Below are positions 12,548 through 25,800 of a stretch of DNA of 64,000 nucleotides, one piece after another. The notes under the pieces were generated by a model that saw only the letters and a program-made list of their open reading frames with translations, was not told where the DNA came from and ran no database searches. The DNA lies in contig NC_056747.1 in NCBI RefSeq assembly GCF_019279795.1, positions 1,000,590,906 through 1,000,654,905 on the forward strand, given 5' to 3'. Position 1 is the stretch's first letter. Every line of letters begins with the position of its first letter. A program made the position numbers and the translations under genes. The stretch is from Protopterus annectens (lineage: Eukaryota > Chordata > Ceratodontiformes > Protopteridae).

Positions 12548-12959
12548 TGGTGTCATTTTTGACATATCAGCAACAGAAGAAGCTTCTCCTGCTGCCAGCT
12601 CAGATGGTGATCTGTCTGTATGCTCTTACCCTGGTAAATTTAAGGATGACCTGCACTATCTGAAAATGAATGGACTCATGTATGATTGGGGAGGCTCAGT
12701 GGTCATCAGGCAGAGGAGAGAAAAAAGAGATACATACAAAACATGTTGCCAAACATAAGTAGCTTATATATGGCTCCCTAGTGTAATTTCAAGACCTGTA
12801 ACTGTGACCTTTGGAATTACATAATTACAAGTCTGGACAATGAGGGACAGTGAAAATATGGGTATTTAATTAATGTTGGATTTGAGACTTGCATGAAAAA
12901 CTGCCAGGGGAGGTGGGCACTATGATTGTAAGAAAATGTCACCTTTATTTCTGAGCAAA

Positions 12960-15292
12960 AAGCATTGTCAGTCAATTTAACTCCTATTTCATCCAAACAG
13001 TTACTTTACTTATCAATCTCTATCTTCACAGTCTAACCTCCCATCAGTTAAATATAACAATAAAACCTCCTTCCAACCAGTCATCACATCTAATATTAAA
13101 AACCTACTCCTAAAACTAAAATTTACCACAATTGCACCTGCCAACCTATCTGCCGAATGCATCCTGTCTGGTGCAGCTGTCCTGGTCTATCCTGTATTTA
13201 TTCTAATAAACCATTCTCTTAAAGAAAGCTATGTCCCCAGCTTATGGAAAAAATCATATAACCTACCATTACATAAAGGTGGAAACTCCCGTGACTTCAC
13301 TAACTACAGACCTAAAACCATATTTTCTCCCCTCACTAAGATATTAGAGAAATGTATACAAATCATTAACTTCATTACAGACAATAACTTTTTCTGCCAA
13401 ACCCAACATGGCATCCGCCCCCCCACCATAGCACTACAATAGCCCTGCTTGACTTTGTTAGCTCAGTGAATGAGAGTAAAAACTGTTGAAACATTGCATC
13501 ACAGTCTTCTTAGACCTATCAAAGACACTTGACACTGTCTCACACCAGAAACTGCTCCTCAGGCTATCTGCACTAGGAGTGGATACAGCAGCGCTTTCCT
13601 GGTTCCAAGCTATCTAACTGATGGGATGCAGGCAGTTAAATAGTTAAATGACATCTCTCTATTCTCTCTGTTACAGTGGGACTCCCACAAGGATCTATTT
13701 TGGGCCCTCTTCTTTTCAATATTTTCACAAACGATCTGCATACAGCAATTAAACATGCCTCCATCATTCAATATAATGATGACTCCATCCTCATTTGCTC
13801 AGACAAAAGTCTAGCCACTCCACAGTAACTCATGCAGGAATTTCTCTTCTGTTGAATCATGGCTAGAAGGCTCACAATTATTATTTAACCCTAAAAAATA
13901 AAAACTACTCCTGTTTACCCCCCAAAAATACTAGCTACCAGGAAGCACAATTTCTCCATTCAATCATCAAACCAGACAAATATTGAGATGGTAACCCATA
14001 CTAAACTCTTAGGAGTTATCATAGATGAAAATATAAAACTCAACCACCATATGCAGCAAATGATAAAAAAAACCCATGAGAAACTTAGCTTCCTCTACAG
14101 AGTCAAACCACACCTGACAAACAATTCCATAATCAACAAAGCAGCCTCCTACCTACTCACAACCCTCCTCTATGCGGCCTCATTTCTGATAAACCTTCAG
14201 ACCACCCTACTGTATTCTACTCTACTCTATAGAACAATGCTACAATATTGTTTGTCTTTCGGCTTTTTCCGGTTAAGGGTCGCCACAGTGGAACTCCGAT
14301 CCTCTAATGACTGGCAGTAGATTTTCACGAACGCTGAGGTTCCAGCTCGATGTCCAACCTTCAACGAAGGCACGCCCATTTACGCATGTCTTTCGAACAC
14401 CACTCAACCATGGGGAGGACATGCAGACTCCACACAGAAGGCACTCCCCGCACTCCAGCCGAGAATCTAACGGGAGAACCTCTTGCTGTGAGGCAACAAC
14501 GCTACCGCTGCACCATAAAATAAAGTAGCTAAATTCACCTTCCATCTTAGGTTTAGAACCTAGCACTGCATTCCTCTTAAACAGCTGCAATGACTGGAGC
14601 TGAGACATGCATTAATATACACTCCACTCATGACAGCTCACAAACTCATATATCATGCAGATGAATGTCCAAGCCTAAATACCATCTTGAAATTTTGCAA
14701 TCCTAACAGACCCCTGCACTCCACTGACAAACTACCCCTGACTGTGCCTAAGTGTAAGAACATTGCAGGAGACTCAAGGTATTCTTCTAACCTCTAAAAA
14801 ATATGAAACTCCACTCCCTTATCCATTAGACAAACTGAAAATGTAAATTCCTTCAAAACCCAGCAAAAACAATATTTCACAGAAATATGGCTACACTATG
14901 TTCTATCCTTAGTAAGCTCTGGCCCAGGCCTCACCTTACCTGACCACTGCAGAAGACTCTCTTTTCCTACAATTAATTTCTCATTTCTACAACTCCACTT
15001 CATATCTGTACACCCTGACCATTTTGTTTACCTCCTGCAAAATAGGTGTATTATGTATTTATTTATCTATTTTATTTCAACTCTCATTCACTCCATTAAC
15101 TATGTATAAAATGGTCTGAAATGTACATGTTATCTACTTATGTTAATTGTCATTGATTATAGATTATACTTTTCATTACTTGTTACAATATTTTGGAGCT
15201 TTTTTTTCCTTGGGCCTCCACTGAAAAGGATAACTTTCTTTTTTTTTCCTTTTCAGACCATCCCTGTTAACAAATGCAATAAATAAAGAAAA
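12960..15292 (+). mobile_element. L2/CR1-group LINE copy B, 5' truncated
   Basis: Same LINE family as copies A and C, in keratin intron 4. The RT domain is readable across frameshifts: LPLHKGGNSRDFTNYRPK near 13265-13320, TQHGIRPP near 13405, a decayed LDLSK block near 13510, GLPQGSILGPLLF near 13680-13720, then TKLLGVIIDENIKLNHHMQQ near 14000-14060. The 3' end near 15190-15292 repeats the family signature (TTGGAGCTTTTTTTTCCTTG, later TTAACAAATGCAATAAATAA). A SINE in the opposite orientation splits it at 14250-14514. It is non-functional. Confidence 0.8.
14250..14514 (-). mobile_element. tRNA-derived SINE (DANA/V-SINE-like), reverse orientation
   Basis: Second copy of the same SINE family, on the minus strand. 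Read in reverse it starts GGTGCAGCGGTAGCGTTGTT, continues GCCTCACAGCAAGAGGTT and GTGTGGAGTCTGCATGTCCT, and ends CACTGTGGCGACCCTTAACC then GGAAAAAGCCGAAAGACAAA. It keeps more of the family body than the copy at 8866, including the CATGTCCTCCCC segment. The flanks show no clean target duplication, so it may be older. It is inserted in LINE copy B. Confidence 0.88.
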
Positions 15293-16185
15293 CGTATGTA
15301 ATATGAAACTGGGACTTCACATTACTTAATGAACCTTGTCTTGTGTATATAAAGGGAAAGGGAGGGGATGCTTAAATGAGGTACATGCTTGCAGTAATTG
15401 CTGAGATTATATATTTGGAAAGATTCTGTAAGTAAAACAAAGTTTTATACAGCTTATCTTTCATATTACAGCCAACATAAAACACCCAGAATCACCACTC
15501 CATACTTTTGGAATTATTGCACATCTTCACCTCTCTTTATGTGATTTCTTCACCACCACTAAATATTTTTTTACAATTATCTGTGAGTCAGAGAAAGATC
15601 AATAAAATCAGTCTATCATTGTGATTAACAACTTCACAGTACCCTTTGATAAGCTGCCTGTTTGATCTACATGCTTCATACAATGTCCAAGTAATGGTAC
15701 ATCCACATACCAAACAAAGGCCTGAGAAATTATGACGTAGCAAGACAAGTGAAAGCATTCTTGTTTAGACATGGCATTTTGTTGTTAAAATACATGTGTT
15801 TGATGTCTGTGTCTGAGCATGCCCATGCATCTATACACATGCCCATCTATCTATATATGTATGCATGTATGTGTATGTATCATATATATGCCCTTAATGT
15901 GCAGCCTGTTTTATAAGTTGCATGGATATAGAAACATTTTGAAACTATAAGCTTCACGATGCACCTTTCTAATGTGATAATATTTGTTTCCCGTTTTAAA
16001 GGAGGATTACTTCACTGCACAATTTTTTATTTAATGTAACAATATGGCACAGTATTAAAATCAATTGTTGTGGAACTATCACTTATCTTGTTCTGAAACA
16101 ATCACTTATTTTGTATAATGGCTTAGTTATTTATGCTTTAGGCACTGCAGTAATCCAGATTAAATCAACATTCTTTACTTTCTAG

Positions 16186-16311
16186 GCTAAAGATATAACC
16201 CAGAGTGTTGCCAGTGACACAGAAGCTATTTCATCATTCAAGAGTGAGATATCTGATTTGAGGCGTACTATACAAAGTCTTGAAATTGAGCTCCAGACTC
16301 AGATTGGCAGG
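16186..16311 (+). CDS. Type I keratin, exon 5 (coil 2)
   Basis: 126 bp, the exact usual size of type I keratin exon 5, preceded by TTTCTAG and followed by GTGAGT; both boundaries are phase 0. It reads AKDITQSVASDTEAISSFK, then SEISDLRRTIQSLEIELQ, then TQIGR. The E(I/L).(D/E)LRR...SLEIELQ heptad pattern is the typical middle of coil 2. There are no internal stops or frameshifts, so the exon looks maintained by selection despite the repeat-filled introns on both sides. Confidence 0.97.
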
Positions 16312-18440
16312 GTGAGTTGTATTCAGACAATGATATGCATCATCATTAATTATTTCTGTGCATTAATTACATTAACCACTGACCACAGACACAGCTCTCC
16401 ATGCTGCTATTGTCAGAAGGGAACATTTCAGACACTGTATGCTAAGAAACTGACAAATGAATTATTTTTGAAAAAAAAACATCTTTTGATTGCCATATTT
16501 TTAGAAAGGTGCTAGAATCCAGCTGTGTCAGCAGAGAGGAATAAAGCCTTAAGTATGACTCAGGTGACTCATGTTTGATTGGCAGCATGGGCACCTGCTG
16601 GACCCAGCATTTGGAGGGTGGGCATGCCTATCGTTGGAAGGAGTGGGTTGAATAAGTCCATTCTATACTGCAGTCCATTAAAGGGGGATCACTGACATTT
16701 GGTGCAGTCCAGGGGTGTGCATTTGCTTCAACAGATGATAAAAGTGGTATCCTTCCTCAGCAGGTGCACTGAAGCATGCATATTCATGAAGAGATATGGA
16801 GTTCCTTGTGGTAATGCAGGTGGCAGCTGCTCTGCAATTGGAGAAGGCATGAACGTTAGCAGTTACCTGAGCAAAAGGCATACAATGAAATTAAATATGC
16901 TAAATGCATCAACTCTTTTGCCCCACAGAATTTTGACTTTCCTTCATCTATATACATTTATTAATAACCTCAGCATGGGGAACATCACAATGCTGGCCAG
17001 CACTAAACATGCCCGCCAGCCTGCTACATTTGCATGTGATCCTTATCATCAAGATGTGGTGCAGCACTATCGTCCTGCTCCATCCTACAGTGGTGGTAAT
17101 ACCCTGTTCTCTGAACTGGAAACCTGGAATGCACTGAGAAAATCTGTGCAAGGCAGTTTTGTATAGTGTGATCTGGGTTTCTGAGCACCAGGATGTGTTC
17201 ACTACCTTTGCTGTGTAGCATTTTTCTAAACTACAAAAATAGTAGTTTATACCTTCTTAGTACAAAGTGATGCATCTTTCTTGAAGCATTATCCCTATAT
17301 ATGCAGATCGGAAAAGGATTGAGAAAATCAGAATAACAGCAACAAAAATGATTCACAAAGCTTTTGCACTGCGGTTGAACATTAACTAGTTCAGAAGGCT
17401 AGATTCATTAATTAATTAATTACATTGAGTAACTAGTTTGGCTTGAAACTCTGTGCTGACTGAAGGTATCTTCTTGTATGGTATATCTTTACACACTGAA
17501 ATAACATTATACTCACATAAGACTATTATCCTTCTTCTACCATTACAATCAAGGACAAAGACAAAAAATGATTACGGATGAAGGCTCTAAATCATGGGCA
17601 CTTTAAGAAATTACAGTAACATGCATTTTATGAAGAATAAGAAATCATTAACTTCAATGTCAGTAGTATTTCCTTGGTTCGGTTGAGAGGTATGTAGATT
17701 ACAACTATGCTCATTAACCTGCACAGTGGATGGATGAATGTAGTAGTTTTTTGTTTGTTTTTTTTTTTCTGTCGTTTATTCACTTCTCTAATATAAAAGC
17801 ACTAGTTATTGGCATTAACTTTGGTAACCAGAACAGCTATGGCGCCCAAGTGCTTCCCCACAATACTGTACTTTGGGCAGAAAAGTAACCTGGCAAATTG
17901 AATATTTGGACATGCAGTAACAAGCTGCATGACTGCTTGACTGCCCGCAAGTATTGCTAGTGTGTAGGTATGAACTTGCTGGTGAAGTACTAAGCTGAAG
18001 CTGCTTACACTAGGCATTTTTTTTAAATAATAAATACCCACTGCACATTACAATTATGTGCAAGTCCCCCTAACTGCTAGTACCAAGGTTTTCTAAGCTT
18101 GATTCCTTTTTACTACACTAGGCCAAACTAATTTTCACATTTTGAATATGGCTGCAACACACTGATGTTATTGCGGCTAACTAACTGTATCAAGTACTTT
18201 GTGCACTTCCCATTCCAAGATTAAATGTTTAGATGTAGTTTTAATTAGCACTTGTGCTGCTCACAGTCTTAACCCCCTCCTTGAGTAGACAGTATGCTGC
18301 AGTTCATTACATGCCCCTGTTTTCACTAAGGTTAGTAGTTCGAGTTCAAAAGTCTAAACTTAAGCACCTTACAAATAAATACCAAAAAACATAGCTAACC
18401 TACAGAAAGTGACAATAGTATAAATTTAAAGTATTAACAG
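16312..18440. other. Keratin intron 5, first part; nothing recognised
   Basis: Unique-looking intronic sequence. The longest open frame (16699-17166, + strand, 155 codons) has no recognisable domain, no splice context and no compositional signal of coding, so it is not called as a gene. Confidence 0.6.
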
Positions 18441-18446
18441 TAGTAC

Positions 18447-18447
<1 letters not shown>

Positions 18448-18487
<40 letters not shown>
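18448..18487. repeat. (AAT)n microsatellite
   Basis: About 13 trinucleotide units of AAT/ATA in intron 5. Confidence 0.95.
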
Positions 18488-18993
18488 GTTGTACTAGCAG
18501 TCAAAGCAAGTAAAATATAGAAGAATAATATGCATTTAGAATAAATGTAAGTATGGATATTATTATTTAGAGAAGAACCAGGGTGAAGTTTTGAATTAGG
18601 TTAAGTAAAGCACATATAAACGATAAAAAGAAGTATAATGGTAGTATAAGGCTTGTAGAGAAACACTATTCTTTGTGACTTACTGATAAAAACCTAAATA
18701 ATGTTAAAACACATGTATGATTATAAAGAAATACAAGTAACAGGCTTTCTTAAGCCAGAAGCCTAACCTAAAGCAAATCCAGACTAAGAGTAACAAGGCC
18801 CCAACCATGCTTTTCCTTGTCTGTGTCTAGATTATCTATCAATATCTACATCTGTTTCATTTGCATTTTACTGAACATTTTTCGACAAATGCAGAGGTGT
18901 GATTTAATGTTCACAGCACAGATGGCCGAATGGTGGATATGTTGAGAGTATGGAATGTCGATACAGGTAAGTGGGGTTGGGGAGGGAGATGAG

Positions 18994-19101
<108 letters not shown>

Positions 19102-19465
19102 AGGGTTAGGGTCGGGTAAGAGTAGAAGATGGGTGATGTGTGTTTATGTGTGAGTTTGTGTATTGTAGTTTAAGCGTTAGTTTAGGGGATAGATGTAGTG
19201 TTGTTTGTGTGTGTATGTGAATGTTTCTGCGTCTGAGTCTGTCTTTTGTAGTGGCAGTTTTACAGGAAGGTTTTAATGACATTAATGTGTAGGATTAAGG
19301 TTGAGGTCTGAGTAGCATTAAGGTTAAGGTTAGCACCCATTAATAAAGAAGGCAGGGCTGCCACTATTCAGACAAATTTGAGGTTAATGTTATGGGAGGT
19401 TTCATTTTAATATCCGTAGAAGAAATAATTTTTCTCTCTCGATATTATTTTCACTTTTTTTTTTT

Positions 19466-19548
19466 TGCTATTGTGTATGACCAAACTTATTTTGTCAGTG
19501 TTTTACATTCAACATGAGAGTGGTTTGGTCATACACAATAGACCCCTA
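19466..19548. mobile_element. Candidate minimal fold-back element (FB9)
   Basis: Perfect inverted arms CTATTGTGTATGACCAAAC and GTTTGGTCATACACAATAG, 19 bp each, enclose a loop of under 40 bases. The right arm continues to TAGACCC, the same terminus as the other fold-back elements. The shared core is absent and no target duplication is clear, so family membership is tentative. Confidence 0.4.
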
Positions 19549-19593
19549 TATTTCTATATCTATTTCTATATCTACCTATATCTATATATAAAC

Positions 19594-20098
19594 TGCAAGA
19601 AAAACCCAGCCAAGCTAAAATTTTCACTGTGTGATACCTTAAATCTCCTGTAATGGAAGACCATGGGATATATGCAAATGGCCTCTTAAGGACATTTGAA
19701 TGCTTCAACTACAAGGCTTTTGAATGTCCATGACTTTTTTACTTTTTAAGTCTTTACAGTTACATTCAGGTTGAAAAAGGCAAACCCCACTAGCTGTTGA
19801 CATGCATGTTTTTGCCCTTTTATTGACCTCATCAGCACAGCATAAGTGGATAGTTTGTCTATACATCAGAAACATATGGTCTTTAAATTGAGTTGATGCC
19901 CATAAAGATTAAGGTCCTTGCAAAATATCCCAACTAATCTCCAAGAAAAAGAGTAAAATGTCACACAGAAAAACTGATCAGCACATCAGCACACTACAGG
20001 ATGTCTGAAATTTTGCACAATAAAGACTCTTGCTTGGCTGGATTTTTCTTGCAGTTTTCACTGAATGGTTTGTCTGTGTGACCTTTTTACTCTTTGGC
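19594..20098. repeat. Two interlaced inverted repeat pairs
   Basis: Pair one: CTGCAAGAAAAACCCAGCC at 19594 matches the reverse complement of GGCTGGATTTTTCTTGCAG ending at 20053. Pair two: a segment near 19946-19976 with AGAGTAAAATGTCACACAGA matches the reverse complement of one near 20067-20098 (TCTGTGTGACCTTTTTACTC). The pairs overlap rather than nest cleanly. This could be a decayed terminal-inverted-repeat element. It has no coding capacity. Confidence 0.55.
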
Positions 20099-20163
20099 TT
20101 GCTAGTATTTATAATGTATGTATACACACATGCACAAGTCACACATACACATCTCTCTCTCTC

Positions 20164-20872
<709 letters not shown>

Positions 20873-20875
20873 ATG

Positions 20876-20879
20876 TGTA

Positions 20880-20950
<71 letters not shown>
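20876..20950. repeat. (TA)n microsatellite between FB3 and FB4
   Basis: About 70 bases of TA fill the whole interval between the right arm of FB3 and the left arm of FB4. Confidence 0.97.
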
Positions 20951-20952
<2 letters not shown>

Positions 20953-21315
20953 TTCCACTTCATAGCGTCGAAATATCATTTCATCAAATTTCAAAACATC
21001 GAGACCAAATTGTCAAAAGCTCAAATCGTCGAAAACTCATAACATCGAATCTCAAATCATTGAAAACTATAAAGCAACTAGAAATAACATCCCACAGAGT
21101 TTTTACTGCGTTTATGCAGGGAGCAAGCCTCCCTGCACCCCCCATGTGAGGGGCTCCGCCCCCCACACCCCCCGTACATTAACTATACCAACTCCAAGGT
21201 CGCACTTCAATGGGGAAAAAGGTAATTTCCTAACCCCACTGTAGTGCGATCTTGGAGTTGGTATATTTATTTTACGGGAGGTGTGGGGGGTGGGATGTTA
21301 TTTCTAGTATATATC

Positions 21316-21389
<74 letters not shown>

Positions 21390-21611
21390 AGGATAGTTTA
21401 GTATAAAATATGCAGGGCAAAAAAATAATAAGCAGACACTTTTGTAAACTGTGTGCAGTAAAATATATATATTTCTGCCATCTCTTTTGTTGCACAGAAG
21501 TCTCCCTATGGAGATTTCCGTTTACCTGCATGGTGTTCTGTGCTTTCGATGTTGTGGTGCCAACTATATCAGCTTTGATATTGTCGGCTTTCGACATCAT
21601 GAAGTAGACCC
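20951..21611. mobile_element. Fold-back element FB4 with internally inverted core
   Basis: Ends are GGTTCCACTTCATAGCGTCG at the left and the reverse complement of GGGTCTACTTCATGATGTCG at the right, a family-type terminus. The core appears twice in opposite orientation: minus at about 21078-21215 (from CTAGAAATAACATCCCA through CCAACTCCAAGGTCGCAC) and plus at about 21236-21308 (from CCACTGTAGTGCGATCTTGG through TGGGATGTTATTTCTAG). A (TG)n tract at about 21315-21388 has grown inside the right arm. No coding capacity. Confidence 0.72.
21315..21388. repeat. (TG)n microsatellite inside FB4
   Basis: About 70 bases of TG dinucleotides with one GTTTGT interruption, inside the right half of FB4. Confidence 0.95.
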
Positions 21612-22636
21612 ATCAAATGATGAAGAAACAAAATCATAAGTGCTGCTGCCAACATCTAATTTTTACAATGAAAAATTATGATCACATCACCTCTTAACAG
21701 CCTGTAACCTATGAAGTAAATAGGTAATATCTTGTCTTTTACTGTAACATAAATGACTCTGCTTTTAGTCTGCCTAGAAAATAACTTTTGAACTCTCTCA
21801 ATTTACATTATTTGTGAATAATCCCATTGTCTAAATCGGCAGCATTGATTCTGCTCTGAAAGGCTTGGTTTTATTTAAATTCTGTATGATTTTATATGTC
21901 TTCTCATCCCCAATAAATAACCTTTTGAATATATGTGTTCTTGTCATCACTGGAAATTGTCCTTGTGGACCAATTTGGGGCTATGGCTCTAAAGTTATAA
22001 ACCACTTATCTAGTCTGAGATACCTTGGGGGTATTTGCCTGAGGCTACCATGGCCTATGAAGATGTGTTGATTTCATCTCAGTTTGTAGAATCAGGTCCT
22101 GTTATGGAAGCAGTGCATTATTCAATAGTAGCAGGCTTTGGTATAGGGACTGCAAATAGCCTTGCACTTCCATTGAAAAAAGAAAATTTTTTTAATGAAA
22201 AAAAATTAAGCCTAATGGATACTACACACTGTATTTTAGTGCAGTTTTCCCTCAGGAAAATATAATATGTTTAGTAATATTTATAACATACAGCATACCA
22301 ATAAACTTTATTTATAAAGCTACCAAAAGACGGGCTATGAAATGTGAAAGCAAGTTGCTTATTAACATTCCCATACTTCAGTGCCCTGAAAGAAGAAAGA
22401 AATGTCTTTAGTTTCATAGTTTCAGAATGATCAGCGTAGTGACTAATTCTTAATAAGTACTGGCTTTTGATGATCTGGGGTGTTCTTTCCTTTTGGAAAG
22501 AGCTTTTCAATTTGTTGTGTATATAACTGTTATGTGGCTGTATGTGGGAGCTTCACAATTTTATTTCTTCTTCTAAATACAAATAGCTTCTAAACAATCC
22601 CAATGTTAAAGTCACTGTTTCACTATAATGTTTTAG

Positions 22637-22857
22637 AAAGGTTCCTTGGAATCAAATTTGGCAGAAACAGAAGGTCGTTATGGAATGATGATTCAGGAAA
22701 TACAGATGAAGATCTCTGCTTTGGAGGATCAGCTTGCTAACCTGCGATCACAGATGGAATACCAGAGTCAGGAGTACCAGATGCTTCTGGGTGTAAAACA
22801 ACAACTGGAACAGGAGATTGAGACCTACCGCATCTTGCTGGAAGGCGAAGACTCAAG
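22637..22857 (+). CDS. Type I keratin, exon 6 (end of coil 2, helix termination)
   Basis: 221 bp, the exact usual size of type I keratin exon 6, preceded by GTTTTAG and followed by GTAAGA; it ends in phase 2. It reads [20 protein letters not shown], then [19 protein letters not shown], then [18 protein letters not shown], and closes with [16 protein letters not shown], the highly conserved helix-termination motif of intermediate filaments. Known for the family: mutations in this motif disrupt filament assembly. All heptads are intact. The following intron is 14.1 kb, the longest seen in the gene here. Confidence 0.98.
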
Positions 22858-25800
22858 GTAAGAGAAAACCAATTTAACTTTTCTTTACATGCTTTTTTAA
22901 CGCGGTACACAATTTATTTTGTTTCTGCAAATAACAACTAGAAATATTCTAATGTACTCATCCTGGAATTTGAAGCTCATCATGCAATTGCCATCTAAGT
23001 TCTGCTCCTAAGGCTTGAATGTGGATTTTCTGTTATCGTCCTGATATCATGTCAGAATAACATTTCAACTTATAGAAAACAAGATTCTTAGATTTATTCA
23101 GATGAACAGCCCTACTGAGCATCACTGCACCACTGTTTGTAAGACAAAGTATCTACCAGTTTCATATTTGCCAAACACTCTTACTTTTAGACTCCTTCAT
23201 GATAAAGACCGCCCACCCTTAATCAACAGGCTAAGACTGCATGAACCATCTTACGCTTTACATAGTAGCACAAGCATCATTTCTCCATTGTTGCCCACTT
23301 AGACTAACCGACCTGCTCAAATTACTGCCTTACAAGGTATGGAGCATCTTAAAAATTAATATAAATTAACAACACTGGTTACATATCTCATTTAGCAAAT
23401 GCTTTTTTCTTAACTTCATTCTTTCAAGCTCAGCTGTATGCAGTTCACATGTTTTTCCATGTATATACATGTATACAACTTGTATGTTTTTTATACATTT
23501 CTCCTACCTTTTGTTCTGGGCTGGGGTTCCAAAGGAACCTTTCTAATCTGACTAACTATATCTAAATGCTGCCAAAGAACGTAAAGCCTCTGCCTTAAAA
23601 TAATGTCATGTGTACCTTTATCAAGACCTTTTCCAGATATACGGTTCATGAAAAGGCATTCTTTCAAAGAAAGTTGTTGGTTATGGTTTAAGAACAATAT
23701 TACTGTATAATTCATCGTTAAATGTGGAAAAAAATGTCTTCACTTCAGCAGAAGCAACAAGGGAATTCTTACAAATAATAAGGTTATTGAGTCGCAACCT
23801 TATCTCAGAAATTCTACGTTAAACATATTTATCACAAAGCAATCTTACTAGTTCCACACGCCAAACAAATTATCTAGCTGACAAAGCTTGCAGCTATGCT
23901 AGTATCTTATAAATCTCCTCATTTGAAGAGATCCATAACCAGTGACAATTTAGATGCCAACACCATAAATCTCAAGCACTGAGGAAAACCTTCAGTTATT
24001 CCCCTCTCAAGTACCCAGAAGCAACTTTTTTTTTTGTTGGATTGTGTTGGATGATCCATGACGCAATTGATCAAAATCCACTCTGTGTCTCAACTAAAAT
24101 TATCTAACCCAGTTTCCACACTATTTCAAGGCTGTATCACTAAATTATCAGGCAGTCCTTGTAAAGATCCCAGAGGCAAATAGCTTAAACCCAAAAAGAG
24201 CTCACATACTTATTTTTCAGCCCTCGTCTTGCCTTTAGCAGATCCAACCCCATAATGTACTAGCTAGCTTTAGTCATTTACTGAGCTACACAAAGTTTTG
24301 TTTGGGACACACACATCATTTGAGTTCTGGTGTCTCAGTACAGCATTTTGGGACTCAGTATTTTTTTTTCTTCTTTCCCTTTTATTCACATTATTCATAG
24401 CTTACTATTCTGTATTCTGAAGTTTAAGAAAACAGTTATTGTTTATTATTTTTGGCACACTTACTTCTTTCTTTTTAAGTAAAAGGTAACTGTTCCATTT
24501 TTCTGCATCATATTTTGATACTTTACAGTAGTTTTCATGTACCTGTATTTAATATTGTTATTTCTTCCTTTAGAGAACAGTAATAGGTTGCAGTTTATTC
24601 GCATGCAAGCTTAGACTTATTTTCTAAGTACAAAGCAGATGTTATATTTGTACCAATGGCTAAATTAACTAAAAGATACACGAGAGATTTAGAAAAGATT
24701 TGACAAGGGCTTCAGGTACTGAGCCTACGTATGCCTCCTAAACATGATGAGTTAGTGTTATACTCTTCCAGCTAAACTGGTTGATTAGTGATTATATCTA
24801 GAATGCAGATAGGAGGTATGTAATCATAAGACCAAGTACTCCCATGGACCATTTGATTCTAGGCAATGTTTATGAACCAGACCCATTCATCCTTTGCATA
24901 ATGCTTCAATAAATTGTTAAATTGTAATCTAGATCAAAACCTAATCATTCATCATATGACTTTAATGCTGCCCTTGATATGTGTTACATAGGCATTCCCC
25001 ACTGCAGAATGAAACTTTAAGGCACGCAGGTTCTTGAAACACGATATGAGAGAACTGAAAACTAAGTATCTAACGGGTCTGTTTTTTTTTTTTGTCAACC
25101 CAGTCTTCAAATAATAACAACATTTATTTAATCAAGACATGCATATGTTATATTTTATTGACCAGGTCTGTCTCACTATACTGGAAACTTCATTTTTGGG
25201 AAGACCCAGACTGGTACTCACACAGACTAGAGGAAATATGACCAGGGTGCATACCTCTCAACTGTCCAGATTTTTTTCAGAATGTCCATATTTGCTGCCT
25301 CATATTTTTGGATGATTCCTCATAAAATTTGTGGTATTCTGGCAAATCATTGGTGATTGAAATCATTGAATAATGACATACATTTGATTTTCAGACTTTA
25401 TATAATTAAAAAATGTATGCTAACACAAATTCTGTTGTTCTAGCATTTTTTTACATTTATAAGAGCAATATTTAAAATATTGTTTATTTTTGTGACTTTG
25501 ACCCCCCCCCCCCCCATTATTTTAGACTTTGTCCAGATTTCTTGTGCTAAGAGGTTGAGAGGAATACCAGGGTACCCAGGATTTTCCCTAACCCTTTCCA
25601 GTAAGAGCTGACAGGTCTTTTACATACATCTGAGCCACCATCAACTGAGCCAGACTCAGTTTAACAGCTCATCAGAAAGAAAGCACACATTTTAAGTGCA
25701 GCACTCCATTATACCACACTGCAGTGTCACTAGTGGAAAATAAATCCATGCAGCTGGTTTGGAAATCGAATACCTAGTCTTCTGATCTCACAGTATCAAA

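Noticed and set aside
16699-17166. 155-codon + strand open frame in keratin intron 5
   Set aside because: No recognisable domain, no splice or promoter context, and the region reads as ordinary intron.
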